DNA from: Clavulina sp. PMI_390
Taxonomy: Eukaryota; Basidiomycota; Agaricomycetes; Cantharellales; Hydnaceae
Assembly (NCBI GenBank): GCA_015039315.1
Contig: WIDE01000004.1
Location: 438,620 to 502,619 of the forward strand
Direction of reading: 5' to 3'
Length of the DNA stretch: 64,000 bases
Below, piece after piece: positions 52,053-64,000 of this stretch. Each line of letters begins with the position of its first letter. Position 1 is the first letter of the stretch. A program made the position numbers and the translations under genes. The notes beneath the pieces are model-generated. The model was not told the DNA's origin. It saw only the letters and a list, made by a program, of their open reading frames with translations, and did no database searches.

Positions 52053-52479
52053 GTGTCGAGGTATGCTCATTAATGCCTAATACTGTCATAACTTGCCAAT
52101 GCAGTGCGCGAGCAAGACATGACCATTTCTGGACTCCCTCATTTTGTTTCGTTCTCGCTCTTCGCTCTTTCGCTATTATCTCGAATTCCCCGCTCCACAT
52201 TGCCGCCTTCACTCCTCCGCATCCCTCCGCACGACATCCACCCCCGCTCACGCATTTAAACCCGTCTTTCTCATGGACATTTAACCGCTTTATGGTCCCA
52301 AAACGCCGGATAACACTGTTGGTTTAGCCTCCCTGCTGAGTTTACTCTTGCACTGATTTGCCATCAACATTGCTGGGTCTTGGCACGATTCACAAAATGT
52401 TAGCGGTAAGAGAACTCTGATCAGGCATTGAGTTTGGTTCCAAAGGGCAGTCTATTGATTGGTTTCCTCTTTGTGGGCT
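52053..52479. other. Intergenic, convergent 3' ends
   Basis: Between the 3' ends of the kinase and APS kinase genes. No gene recognised. Confidence 0.5.
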
Positions 52480-53273
52480 CTACAGCAAGCTATTGTCGGT
52501 GAGATATTTGACGATGGCGGCGACACTCTCCTCCACCGTGAGAAGATCAGAGCGGACGTGAACCTCGGCTGCAGAAGGCGCCTCGTAAGGGGCGGAAATA
52601 CCAGTGAAATCTAATGGGTGCAATGTTGATAGGTTATAACAGGATGGGAATTAACGGCTTGGCGCACCTTTGATTTCTCCAGCACGAGCCTTCTTATAAA
52701 GCCCTTTCGGATCTCGGCTCTCGACGACCTCGAGGGGGCAATCGACGAAAACCTCGACGAAAGGCAGGCCCGCCTTCACATGAAGTTCTCTGGCAAAGTC
52801 ACGATCGGCACGATAGGGGGAGATGAAGGAGGTAATAGCCAAAGCAGACGAATCCGCGAATAGTTTAGCAACCTAGGGGGTTAATACACATCAGAGGCTA
52901 CTTTCCTTGTGAACCAATATTTATGCGGCGACATTACCTCGCCTATCCTCCGAATGTTCTCGTTTCTGTCCGCCTCTGAGAAACCAAGATCTTTGTTGAG
53001 CCCAAAGCGGATATTGTCACCATCGAGGCGATACGCGAATTTCTTGAGGTGGACGAGGTGCTGCTCAAGAGCGACGGCGATGGTGGACTAAATTTCCAGG
53101 ATCAGTTAGGCTGAGGCTCCGAGCACGCAATCGTGTGCATTGAGTACGGGTAATCTCACCTTTCCACTAGCACTCAAACCAGTGAGCCAGAGAGTAAGCC
53201 CTTTCTGGCCGAGAAGCGTTTGTCTCTCTTCAGAGGTGATATTTCCCGGGTGGAAAGTAATGTTAGTGGCCAT
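52480..53273 (-). CDS. MET14: Adenylylsulfate (APS) kinase
   Basis: Phosphorylates adenylylsulfate to PAPS in sulfate assimilation. Start [18 protein letters not shown] at 53273 is the usual fungal start; an in-frame upstream ATG at 53321 would leave only 33 nt before the divergent deacetylase start and is less likely. Conserved parts in order: P-loop GLSASGKS (intron inside), [86 protein letters not shown], and the C-terminal [12 protein letters not shown] at 52480. Three introns. Substrate-binding and P-loop residues are intact. Not fused to ATP sulfurylase. Confidence 0.95.
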
Positions 53274-53354
53274 GTCGGAAAGATCGAGGAAGGGTTGTGG
53301 TTGTTTGCTCGTGCTTGACATTCCTTCGACCACAACTCTTGCTTCCAACCCGCA
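53274..53354. promoter_or_regulatory. Very short bidirectional spacer, APS kinase / Hda1-like
   Basis: Eighty-one nucleotides between two divergent start codons. The 5' UTRs probably overlap the opposite gene. Confidence 0.6.
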
Positions 53355-56299
53355 ATGGACGACAAGCCTCTAGCAAATGAAAGAGAGGCCCTTGAAGGGA
53401 TAGAGAAGTTCTGGAATGATAGCGATATCATTCCTTCAACGTCTGTGGAGGCAACAGTGAATCCCAAGAACGTATTTGCTCAGCCTGCCCTCAATTCAGT
53501 ACAGGCGACCCTTCCCTCTCAAGCCATGACACTTTCGACTCAGCGGGCTGGTTATGTCTTCGAAGACATGATGCTACTTCACAAACCGATTTCTTCCTAT
53601 GATGAAGATCATCCTGAAATCCCTGATCGGATACTTAGAATCTACCAAACGCTCAATGAGGAGGGGCTGCTGAAACGAATGGTACATATTAGTGCGAGAC
53701 GGGCGCAAAGGGAAGAAGTGTGCGCCGTTCATAGTGAAGATCACTGGCAAGGGGTTCAAAATTTCCGAAGTATGATAACCTATTCTAAGCTCGTTTGCGA
53801 GTTCCACTCAACCCAAACTAGCATATACTTCTACGAATTTTGACGAGGCTCAGCGTCAATTTGCACATGAATCTCTGTACGCTTGTAACGCGACTCCAGA
53901 CGCTGCTGAGTATAGCTGTGGAGGAGCTGTTGAAGCCGCTCTTGCTGTTGCACGAGGGGAAGTCAGAACATCATTTGCGATCATTCGTCCACCTGGGCAT
54001 CACGCCGAGCCTGAAAAGGCAATGGGGTTCTGTTTTTTCAACAATGCTGCTGTAGCCGCTCGTGCCATCCAGGCTCAGACAAATATTCGGAGAATACTGA
54101 TCGTTGACTGGTGAGTCGACCTCGAGAGTAAGTGAAACCAAGCAAGCTAACCCCACCTAGGGATGTTCATCATGGTAAGGAGATGCTTGTATTAGCCGTC
54201 CATAAATTTAATAACACAGTTCAGGCAATGGAACTCAGCGAGCATTCTACGATGACCCGAGTGTGCTCTTCATATCCATACACCGGCATGAAGGTGGCAC
54301 ATTCTATCCGACCGGCCCTGAAGGGTCAATGGAGAGCTGTGGTGTCGGAGAGGGACTTGGAAGGTCAGCGTTGACTTATTTTGTCCTGGTGCAAACCTCA
54401 CTGTCCCCTAGGAACATCAATATCCCATGGCCTACTGGCGATATGGGCGACGCTGACTATCTATATGCTTTCACTCGAATTATTCTGCCAGTAGCCTATG
54501 AGTTCTCCCCTGAGCTCGTCATAAGTGAGCTAATCTCTCTGGTCTCCTATTGTCTGATAATAACTCTTGGCACTAGTTTCAGCTGGGTTTGATGCAGCGC
54601 GAGGGGATCCCTTGGGTGGGTGTGATGTTACCCCAACAGGGTACGCGCATATGACCCAGCTCCTCTCCCCCCTTGCTGGCGGGAAGATGGTTGTGCTACT
54701 AGAGGTGATGCTCGCCGGAATTCTTCAGCGTTTTTGAGCATATTGCTAAATACCATGTCATATATCCAGGGCGGGTATGAGCTTGAAACTATTGCGAAAT
54801 GCAGTGCGGCAGTGGTCAAGGTCTTATTAGGCGACCCGGCTCCTATGCTGGATACCATGGTAGCATCTCCTGAAGCCAGCGAAACTGTGTATCAGGTTGC
54901 GTTGTTACAGGGTCGCTTCTGGAAGTCCCTACACCCTGCAGCACTAGATCCTGCGCAAGGTATATCACTAATCGGATGATCGATGCCCATGCTGATCCTT
55001 CGTTACAGAAGAGCCAGAAGATATGATAAATTTGACAGGCAAGCACAGCTCTTTTGTCGAACGCGTCCCTTCTCACACAATATGATTGTAGAGGTGCTAA
55101 AGGATCACCGCCGTGTGGATATGCAGGAGAGATGGAAGATGCATACCATCGGCCTTGCAACACCCAGTCTAGAGGAGTATTATCATGGCCAAATCTTGCT
55201 CTCGTAAGTGGGAGTATCCGTCTGACATCTCGCCCGACTCATGTATCTTTAGACGGGGGATATACGACTTTCAAACGATCGTGGTTTTTGTGCATGACAT
55301 GTGAGAACTTTGAAACATGCTTTCAGTTCGCATCATTTATCAATTTCTCAGGGGGGACATTCGCATAGAACTTCGTAACGAGATGTTCTGCGAGCCTAAA
55401 CTGGAGCATTCATACATAGTTGAGTTTTTTTCTCTGAACGGGAAGGGCAAGTTCTTGTCTTAGGAATCATCTCATTATTGAACCTCTGATTAGGTTGATG
55501 CCAGCAGCCGTGTTGTCGAGCTGTGCAATAAGAACCGCTGGGGGTTGATTGATATCAACGTCGTTGCAAAGCCTCAACGTGGAAATTCAAAAGCTGAAGC
55601 AGTGCGTCCATTAGGGAGGTCTACGTATCACCTTGATTTGACCTTTATGATAGGCGACAATGAAGCAGCTCCTTGCGTATATCTGGGATAACTATGTGGA
55701 GTAAGTTTCTTGTGTCAACCCATTTTCACGTAATCATGACTCTGGCGCCGTAGGTTATCTGACGCGAGGAGTGTAATACTCTTGACCCAAGGCGCTGCTA
55801 TTAAAGGGGTTCAGGCTTTGATCTCAGCACGGAGTAGGCTAAACTTGGATTCCCTCCATGAATATCTGCTAACAAAAGTTTCTACAGTGGTTCGCAAGAA
55901 AATCAATGCCATCATCCAAGTCGCCCCTCTGCACGAAGCGATACCAAAATTCAAGCTTGGTACTGAAGACGACATCAAAGCGTGGTTTAAGGCAGTATGT
56001 GTCTTAGATCCCGGTATATGCATGCGACTTTGCACCTGTCTGAATCCTCTCGCTTTAGTGCTCTCTTCTGATTGCTCCAGATTCCCACCCTGCGATGAAA
56101 GAGCGAAGGGTCATCGATAAACGGTATCAGACGGTTAGGCTCCTACGTGAGTGTTTTGATTCCCCGCCATCTTCTCCCTACAGTTCTTACTGACCCCTAC
56201 GTAGCCGAAGTCCGTGTTACTAAGCTTTTGTCTCTTGCTATCTCAACTATTGAGGGCTTTGTTCGTGATCATTTGCCCCAGCAAATGGAATTAGATTAA
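53355..56299 (+). CDS. HDA1: Class II histone deacetylase, Hda1-type with Arb2-like C-terminus
   Basis: Zn-dependent deacetylase of histone tails, nuclear, expected to repress transcription. N-terminal [13 protein letters not shown], then [19 protein letters not shown]. Catalytic parts: [91 protein letters not shown], and the catalytic-tyrosine loop [10 protein letters not shown]. The His-His, Asp, zinc ligands and Tyr are all present. A long C-terminal part (about 55000-56299; [39 protein letters not shown]) fits the Arb2-like domain of fungal Hda1. At least ten exons; the DVHH residues lie on a 14-nt exon (54161-54174). Class II rather than class I is shown by RPPGHHAEP and the C-terminal extension. 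Confidence 0.9.
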
Positions 56300-56391
56300 C
56301 ACAACCCATTTCATGTGCTCATAGCGTATCCTTATGATAGCCTTGATAATATCGAATATAAATAAACTTCGCTATGGCCCAACGGCCAGAG

Positions 56392-59300
56392 TTAGAAGAA
56401 CTCGGAGCAATGGCAGTCACAATTAGCTACAGCACAACTAGAATGTGTCTTGCCCTCGAGACCACCGAAGAACCAATCGAGAATGTGAGATGAATGACCA
56501 CCATGCCGGCAAGCCTGGCAGAACAATATAGCCTCATCGGCGGTATCTGCCCAATAACTATCAGTAACTGCATAACGGAGATCTATGGAGAACTACCTGT
56601 TGCTCCCCGTGACGTTGCGAGCATCACGTCTCTATCTTCTTCATTCACGAGCCCGATGTTTGCGAGGCATATGGAACATCTGGGCAGCTTCCACTTGCAA
56701 CTTGGACAACAGTCGGACTACACGGAGCGAGTTGAAAAGATGTCAAGGTAGTTAGAATAAGCGACGTACCCTGACTCGTTCGCCTGGGGTCTGTTGAGGA
56801 ATAGCTGTCGCTAATGGTTCCATCGGTTGTTGGGCGTTCACCAGTCGTCCACAGTAGTTGCAGCGAATTTCCATCTGTCTGGGCACCCATTCGAACGGTG
56901 CTACTTCCCCATCTCGTATCGCAGCAGTATTAACCTCTCCACGGAGTAAATCGAACTGTACCCGGTGATGGAAAAGTTGCCAAGAGTCGAGAAGGTTGCG
57001 ATAGGCTTGAACCCAGCGCTCAGGGCGGGGATCTTTGATGTCCTTATCTTTGGCTGTCCGTCTGTCAGGCTTCCAACGAGCAGGAGCGACATACGAAACG
57101 AGAGCAGCGGCGGTCTGAACGTCCCCTGTGGTGTCGATGTAGGACTGGAGAACGTCGACCCCAGCAAGGTTTAGACCAGTGATGAACAGCGCTTCAATGT
57201 CACCAGTCCTGTTGAGGTCTTCTACAAGTCTCCGGAGGTACTTGGAAAGCTAAGGCGGGGTGAGATTCATTACGCGGCAAGAAAGGGAAGTATGGAAGCT
57301 ACCTCATCGTCAGGAAGAAATAGCAATGCTATAGCGAGCCTTTCTCGGAGCGGCAACGTCGTCTCAGAGTCTAAGAGATCCACCCATGACTCGCCCACAA
57401 GGATGGATAGCATTGCTCGGGTGTAGACGCCTCCTAAACGAACGAGCAGACGTTCCACATGACTACGCCACTCGCTTTTACTCCTTGCCCCGTCACTCGA
57501 TTGAGACTTTTGTTCCTGCAAGAGAAGCTGGATGGTCCCTGAAAGCATTACCATGTTTTCGTCTATAGATCGTGTGTCAGTAAGAATGCTGCAGTATTGA
57601 AAGTATCAATGGATGACAAACCTCGGCTTCTGAGTAGAATCTCAACTGCCAGGGGGATTTTCTGGAGGAAGACTGCCCAGCATGCTGCGCGCTCCGTGAA
57701 ACGATCTTCCTCCCACCTACCAATAATGTGAGCCTCTTTGATGACGATAAAAGTCTCGAATGACTCACAAACGAATCTGTTCATCGAATTCTGAATCATT
57801 CATATCCCAGTCACACAGGCTCAAAGCGAATTGACGCCGCGTGGGTCGGTGTGAGGTCACTGCAGCTTTGGGCATCTCTTTCTTCACGCCCGCGGTCCTA
57901 CGGAGAACCATCGACTCTACAGCGAGCTCATACTGTAGCCGAGAAGGGTCCATAATCGTCTTGCTCCGCGATGGGCGCCTCGGGCGAATGGCGGAGCCAC
58001 GGTTCATAGTCAACGCTCTTGGTGCGCCAGCATCCCAAATGTCTGGCTCGTCCAGAATGGAAGAACGGGCGGACAGAGGAGAAAACCCTTCCCAGATACT
58101 TAGTACGCCCTGATAAGCAAAATCGAAACCGTAAACTTTTGATGCTTTCATGTCCGGCTCAGGGTTGGAAGCTAGGGTAGTTGTGAGTGATGGGAGTAGG
58201 CTCGAGACAGTAAGATTCTTATACCTTCGAGCCAGAGCCATAGCTCCGGAAGAGTATCTGCCTCGGGTGTCGCCAGCCTGGATGCCACCCGAGCGTTGTG
58301 CGTCATCTGATTCTAAATTTCAGATATGTAGGTCACTCATTTTCAGTAGACCAGCTTACACTATCGACTCCGTATCCGCACAGGGTGCGGGCTTTCATTA
58401 CTTCTGATATATCTCCCCTCATCACCTTCGCCATCTCACCTATCATTCTGCTCGACTTGAGCCTGAGAGACCCAGTTACCACAAGGTGGCCCTCCGCCGC
58501 TCGGCTTGGTCGAGGCTCGTCTGCGGGGGGACCTAGCCTCCTCGGCGCTGTCCGAGAAGGGGATCGATCCTTGGCAGGTTTCGGACCGTTCGAGAAGAGC
58601 TGTCTCGTGAGCGAGGACTGGCGCTGATTGGGAGCCGGGTGAGCAGACACTGCAGGGAAAGGGATCCGGCCGATCCGTGGGCCATCATCCTCTGTGTTTC
58701 CACGCAAATTGGGAGGCGAAGAGTCATGGAGATTGAGCGCGCTCATTTTCTTGTCAGGAGAATGGGAGGGAGAAGGCGAGCCGGGAGCAGCAGCACGTTC
58801 GATATCAAGCGACCAGGGGTTGACACTCGAAATATTGTCTGCAACAGAGTCGTCAACTGTCAGGCGATATGTGGCACCACCAGAAACTGCAAGCTCTCCG
58901 CGCGGGCTCCAGACGTGAATCGAGTGCTGTAGCGCACGCCAAATATCCACACCATGGTCTTTTGACTCTGTCAAGATAAAATCATGGTTCTTGGTGCCTT
59001 CCAGCGGAGGAACGAATGCGAATGTGGAGAAGTCACGATCACGAGTGGGCTTTCGTCCTGGCCCTAGTGGAAAATGGAACAAAGGGATGCTTTAGTTGGA
59101 TGGTACGGTATAAGGATTTGATGCAGCGTACCGTTTCGGACACTGCCGACCACGAGAGGGAATTGGCGCGTTGACTGATTGGGATCTGGTTTCGACGGGA
59201 AGTAGTCCTGTGGTCCTGGTTCGTCCACTACTGTCGTCGCGACATCAGCCTCAGGACTAGGGTCGACCTCTGGCTGGCTGTCCATCAAAGTCCAGAGGCG

Positions 59301-60559
59301 AACATGCTGCGCATCTACTGCCAAGGTCCCAAACAACCCTCTTCGAACGGGGGAGAACTCAATGTGTGCGAGAAGAGGGCTCCCAAGGGCATCCGCGCGA
59401 TCTATCTCTGCAGCTTGGAGAGAGAGAATTGGCTTGCCAATCTTGCGAGCGTCCCAGAACTCGACGATGCCTTCGTCGCTGAAACTGGCCATCCGTAGGG
59501 GATCAAAGGGGTCGAAGCAAAGCCCGTGCACTGCACGAGTGTCCACATCGATAGCTCCCTCGCTCGACTTTCGAATGTCATACATGCGAAGACGATAGGA
59601 ACTGCTTCCCATCCAGAGCTTATGAGGATGGTCAGGGAAGAATGCAACGGAGCAGGCTCCATCTCCAAGGGCATAGCGCCGAAGACTGCTCGGGCCGTCA
59701 GGGGTGGATGCTTGCGGAGTGTTAGCGGCAGAACGAGAGCTACGGTTCGAGGAGGGCCCAGTCCATTCGAGGACATCGTCTGAGTGCAGTGGGGTCGGCT
59801 TGAATGCACGGACCAGTGGATCGTCCATACGAGGAGCAGCGCCTGCAAGTGTGCTTGCCATACGCTCTATGTCCCAGACGTGCAGGCCATGGTGTCCGCG
59901 GTGTTTGTCAAACCCGGCGGCAAGATAACCTGGGGCCAAGCTGGAGAATGATAACTGCAAAGGGGGTCAATGCTCGTCGTGCGGTGATATGGGAGCGGGC
60001 ATCAGACTCACAGATAGGCAGGCTCTTGGGCTCTGAGAGCTAATGTTACTCAGGTATATTCTTGACGGACTAGAAGTGGATTGTGCGGAGGCGATCGAGG
60101 ATTCGCCCATACGCAGTAGTTCCACCCTTCCGCTCGTGTGCCCAAGCGCCATAAGATCGGGATACAGAGGATGTGGGGACCAGTCCATACACTTCAGGGA
60201 AGATTTAACAGTGGCTCTTAATGAAACGTTTGTGGAGGGGTCTTGCCTTGACTTGCGACACATCGGACTGAGCAGCGATAAGCTCCATTTTATTCATCTA
60301 AGAGCAGAGAAGCAGCTAGGGTAAGCGAGACAAAGATGTAATAACTCGACGAGCGGTATACCTTTGCGGACCAGCGATACAGCTTTAGAGTCGAATCGGA
60401 GCTCGCGACAAATCTGTTCGAGCGGCTGGGATGTGGATCCCATTGTGCCTATTAAGATGTTAGTATTCTTTGTGATTCATGGTAGAGTTTATCACGCACC
60501 ACCTGCTCTGGGGCCACGGTGGGTACATATGGTCCTGCGGGGAGGTTTGAAGACTGCAT
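56392..60559 (-). CDS. SEA/GATOR2 complex subunit, Sea4/Mios-like (WD40 plus C-terminal zinc domain)
   Basis: Regulator of TORC1 on the vacuole, by homology. Start MQSSNLPAGPYVPTVAPEQ at 60559; the next exon reads WDPHPSRSNRFVASSDSTLK, the first WD strand. Then MDWSPHPLYPDLMALGHTSG, SFSSLAPGYLAAGFDKHRG, HGLHVWDI, FPDHPHKLWMGSSSYRLRMY, GLCFDPFDPLRMASFSDEGI and FWDARK complete a WD40 propeller. The middle is helical (RERLAIALLFLPDDEV), with WVQAYRNLLDSWQLFHHRVQ near 57000. The C-terminal zinc domain has IRCNYCGRLVN, DCCPSCKWKLPRCSICLANI, FCQACRHGGHSSHILDWFF and CAVANCDCHC. This order is that of Mios/Sea4. Start chosen because the second exon is only in frame with this short first exon. One junction near 60230-60290 is unresolved. 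Confidence 0.82.
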
Positions 60560-60697
60560 TACATGTTCTGTTGATATTGGCCACTGTTTGGTTGCCTGTG
60601 ACTGAACGCGTTCGGTCTTGGTGGCTTTCCTCTCCAGAACACTCAGGCATTTGAAATCGCCCTACTACTCGTGTAGTCTGCGCATAATATCCCCTCC
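60560..60697. promoter_or_regulatory. Bidirectional spacer, Sea4-like / small helical protein
   Basis: 138 nt between divergent start codons at 60559 and 60698; must serve both genes. Confidence 0.5.
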
Positions 60698-61092
60698 ATG
60701 GAATCCCCTCATATCCGAACCCAAGCTGTGTATCTTGAACGCATCAACAGACACGCGGTAATCAACACCTTTGGTTGGGGATCTTTGTAGTGTTCTTACT
60801 GATCACTGAGCTGTACACCTAGGGCCTATGCTTGGAGGCCTTGAGGGAACTGAATGCTATGATCGAAGTAAATCCAGCTGCTAATGCTCATGCTTTGATA
60901 CCACAATCTCATGCTTTCTGCTCCTCCCTCCAGCAAGTCAACACCGCCAATGAACCCATCGAGGCCGCTTCGCAGCTGATGATGAACTACAGAAGAAATG
61001 TCCAATTCAATCTGGAGTCTACCAATTCATTAAAGCCTCCGATCGGAGTTCCCGAGCTCGCGGCTGATAAGAAGGAAAGGGAGTCGCAATGA
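60698..61092 (+). CDS. Small unrecognised alpha-helical protein
   Basis: Two exons (60698-60757 and 60823-61092) in phase give 109 residues. It starts MESPHIRTQAVYLERINRHA and continues with LCLEALRELNAMIEVNPAAN, ANEPIEAASQLMMNYRRNVQ, NLESTNSLKPP and a charged end (ADKKERESQ). Helical prediction by eye is strong, with heptad-like spacing, so it may be a small coiled-coil subunit of a larger complex. No signal peptide or membrane segment. I do not recognise a family. Support: good splice signals, codon-like composition, and a divergent start close to the Sea4-like gene. Confidence 0.6.
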
Positions 61093-62622
<1,530 letters not shown>

Positions 62623-63193
62623 ATACCACAAGACGCATCGCACCGCCACGACACCTGCCCGCCCTACATACCATACTCCATCTTACTGGTGCTATAATCC
62701 ACCATCCGCTCTCAATGCCATCTTCCTCTCCTGGACCTTATGCCCCCATTTTGTTTTGTGCATATGTCTTGTCAGCTTGCGTGGTGATAAGGGCGTGTTT
62801 GATTGGACCCTTTATAGTCATTGATCTTGATTCATCTCTCCATTCTCCGTCGCTTTCCTCCGTCTTTGTCTTTTCTCTTCAACGTCGCTCTCGTTTTTGA
62901 CGCCTTTTTCACTACGACTAAGCACCTTTTTGGTTCTACGATTTCTCATGCTTGGTCTTGTGGGAACTTAATTTTTTGCCATAATGTGAATGAGAGGGCT
63001 TTTTACCTATGCTAACAGCATGAGCTGAGATGCCCCGGGCGTATGTTTCGCATTGCCTGCACTGCCCGTAAGGATCTTGTCATACCTGCATGGCACGAGA
63101 TATTCGCGGTGATTCGCCGGTTCTGTTGGTCCTTGTTGATTGTTTGCCCTCCAACCGTGTTTGTTTAATTCTTTCCTTGAACCGCACACCACA
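62623..63193. other. Intergenic
   Basis: 3' UTR of Cdc42 (T-rich) and promoter of the CLASP-like gene. No gene recognised. Confidence 0.5.
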
Positions 63194-64000
63194 ATGGCCC
63201 CTCCTCCAGTGCCAGAGCGCACCCCAGTACGCATCTGTACGCCTAATGCCACGTAACCCAAACTAAACCACTACACCTAGTGTAATACCCTAGCAGAATG
63301 GAACCAACGCGTATCAGACGCAATGTTGATCATTGACCAACCTGAGACTGAAGAGAACTGGGATCGTATGGAGCGCGCATTCCTTGTGCTCGCTTCCGTT
63401 GTCCGTGGTGGGGCTTATAAGCTCGAAGACGACTTTATTCCTGGAGTCAAGACCCTGGGCCGAGCAACAACATCTGCGGTGAGCTGCCACCCATTGGTCT
63501 AATGTTCACGCACAAATTTATATTGATCTTTCCACTCTCTTTCCAGATGCTCTCTGATCGCTCAAAGCTATCAGGGATGGCAATCGAGTTCCTTACGACC
63601 GTCGGCGTCCGCATGGCAGCAAAATTCGAACCCCTCGTGCACCTCTACATCCCCGCCGTTCTCAAGCTCTGTGCCCGATCTGGGAAGATTTACGTGAGCC
63701 GCGCGACAAATTGCCTCAAAATCTTCGCTGCATGCTGTCGTGTGCCTCCTCTCGTAACCCTCATGAAAGAATATGTCACGGACAAGAGCCAGACGCTTCG
63801 CTTCGCTGTCGTGGATGCGCTACACGAGTTGCTGAGCACATCTATTCGTGATGGTCTCCCGCGAAGAGGGAGGTGGGTTGAGGATGTCGAGTTTATCATC
63901 AAGGCTACTGCGACCGATGCCAATCCTGAAACGAGGAAGATGTCCAGGAAGGCGTTTGCTTCTTACGCAGAGCTGTGGCCTGATCGAGTGAGCGAGTGAG
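63194..64000 (+). CDS. CLASP/Stu1-type microtubule-associated protein (N-terminal part)
   Basis: Starts MAPPPVPERTP (63194), then an exon from about 63279 (TLAEWNQRVSDAMLIIDQ, ENWDRMERAFLVLASVVRGG) and a third from 63547 (MLSDRSKLSGMAIEFLTTVG, FEPLVHLYIPAVLKLCARSG, IYVSRATNCLKIFAAC, IIKATATDANPETRKMSRKA). This is the TOG-like HEAT domain of the CLASP N-terminal family, which binds tubulin and stabilises microtubules in mitosis and at the cortex. The frame meets TGA at the window edge, but GATCGA|gtgagc is a good donor, so I read the last bases as intron and the gene as continuing beyond 64000. Confidence 0.82.

Overview
The window looks like nuclear DNA of a filamentous basidiomycete, most likely an agaricomycete. 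Genes are dense, on both strands, and cut by many short (about 45-110 nt) GT-AG introns. The gene set is fungal: an ankyrin-type NACHT (STAND) receptor, an OM14-like outer-membrane protein, a Kic1/Nak1-type kinase, an Hda1-type deacetylase with a C-terminal Arb2-like part, and APS kinase. I cannot place it to genus. All exon limits below were read by eye from splice consensus and protein family conservation.

Layout. 1-5.1 kb: two fungal NLR-like genes start head to head; the left one runs off the window, the right one is complete (N-terminal Goodbye-like domain, NACHT, ankyrin repeats). A dead copy of the first exon of the neighbouring glutaredoxin gene lies between them. 5.7-9.9 kb: two tandem membrane-anchored glutaredoxin-like genes; the second has lost the active-site cysteine. 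10.7-19.0 kb: a roughly 4.1-kb tandem duplication, each unit carrying a cation/proton-exchanger-like (CAX/Vcx1 fold) gene on the minus strand. Both copies lack the usual glutamate of the alpha-1 motif (Pro instead) and carry Asp in place of the alpha-2 glutamate.

19.4-43.5 kb: an unrecognised basic protein, sorting nexin Snx3/Grd19, a multi-Myb DNA-binding protein with an AT-hook, the DNA primase small subunit, an ABCC-type transporter, a low-complexity nuclear-looking protein, an EH-like proline-rich protein and an OM14-like protein. 44-46 kb: polyubiquitin, interrupted by an 885-nt run of N that is a tandem-repeat assembly gap. 46.8-64 kb: housekeeping and growth genes in divergent pairs: eIF2B-gamma/Kic1-like kinase, APS kinase/Hda1-like deacetylase, Sea4-Mios/small helical protein, then Cdc42 and the start of a CLASP/Stu1 gene that leaves the window.

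The left 19 kb is accessory in character (paralogues, a relic, an inverted repeat, divergent family members), while 21-64 kb is ordinary conserved gene content. The points most worth checking are the paired exchanger paralogues with altered cation-site residues, the cysteine-less glutaredoxin paralogue, the head-to-head NLR pair with the glutaredoxin relic, and three micro-exons (7, 11 and 14 nt), two of which encode catalytic residues.
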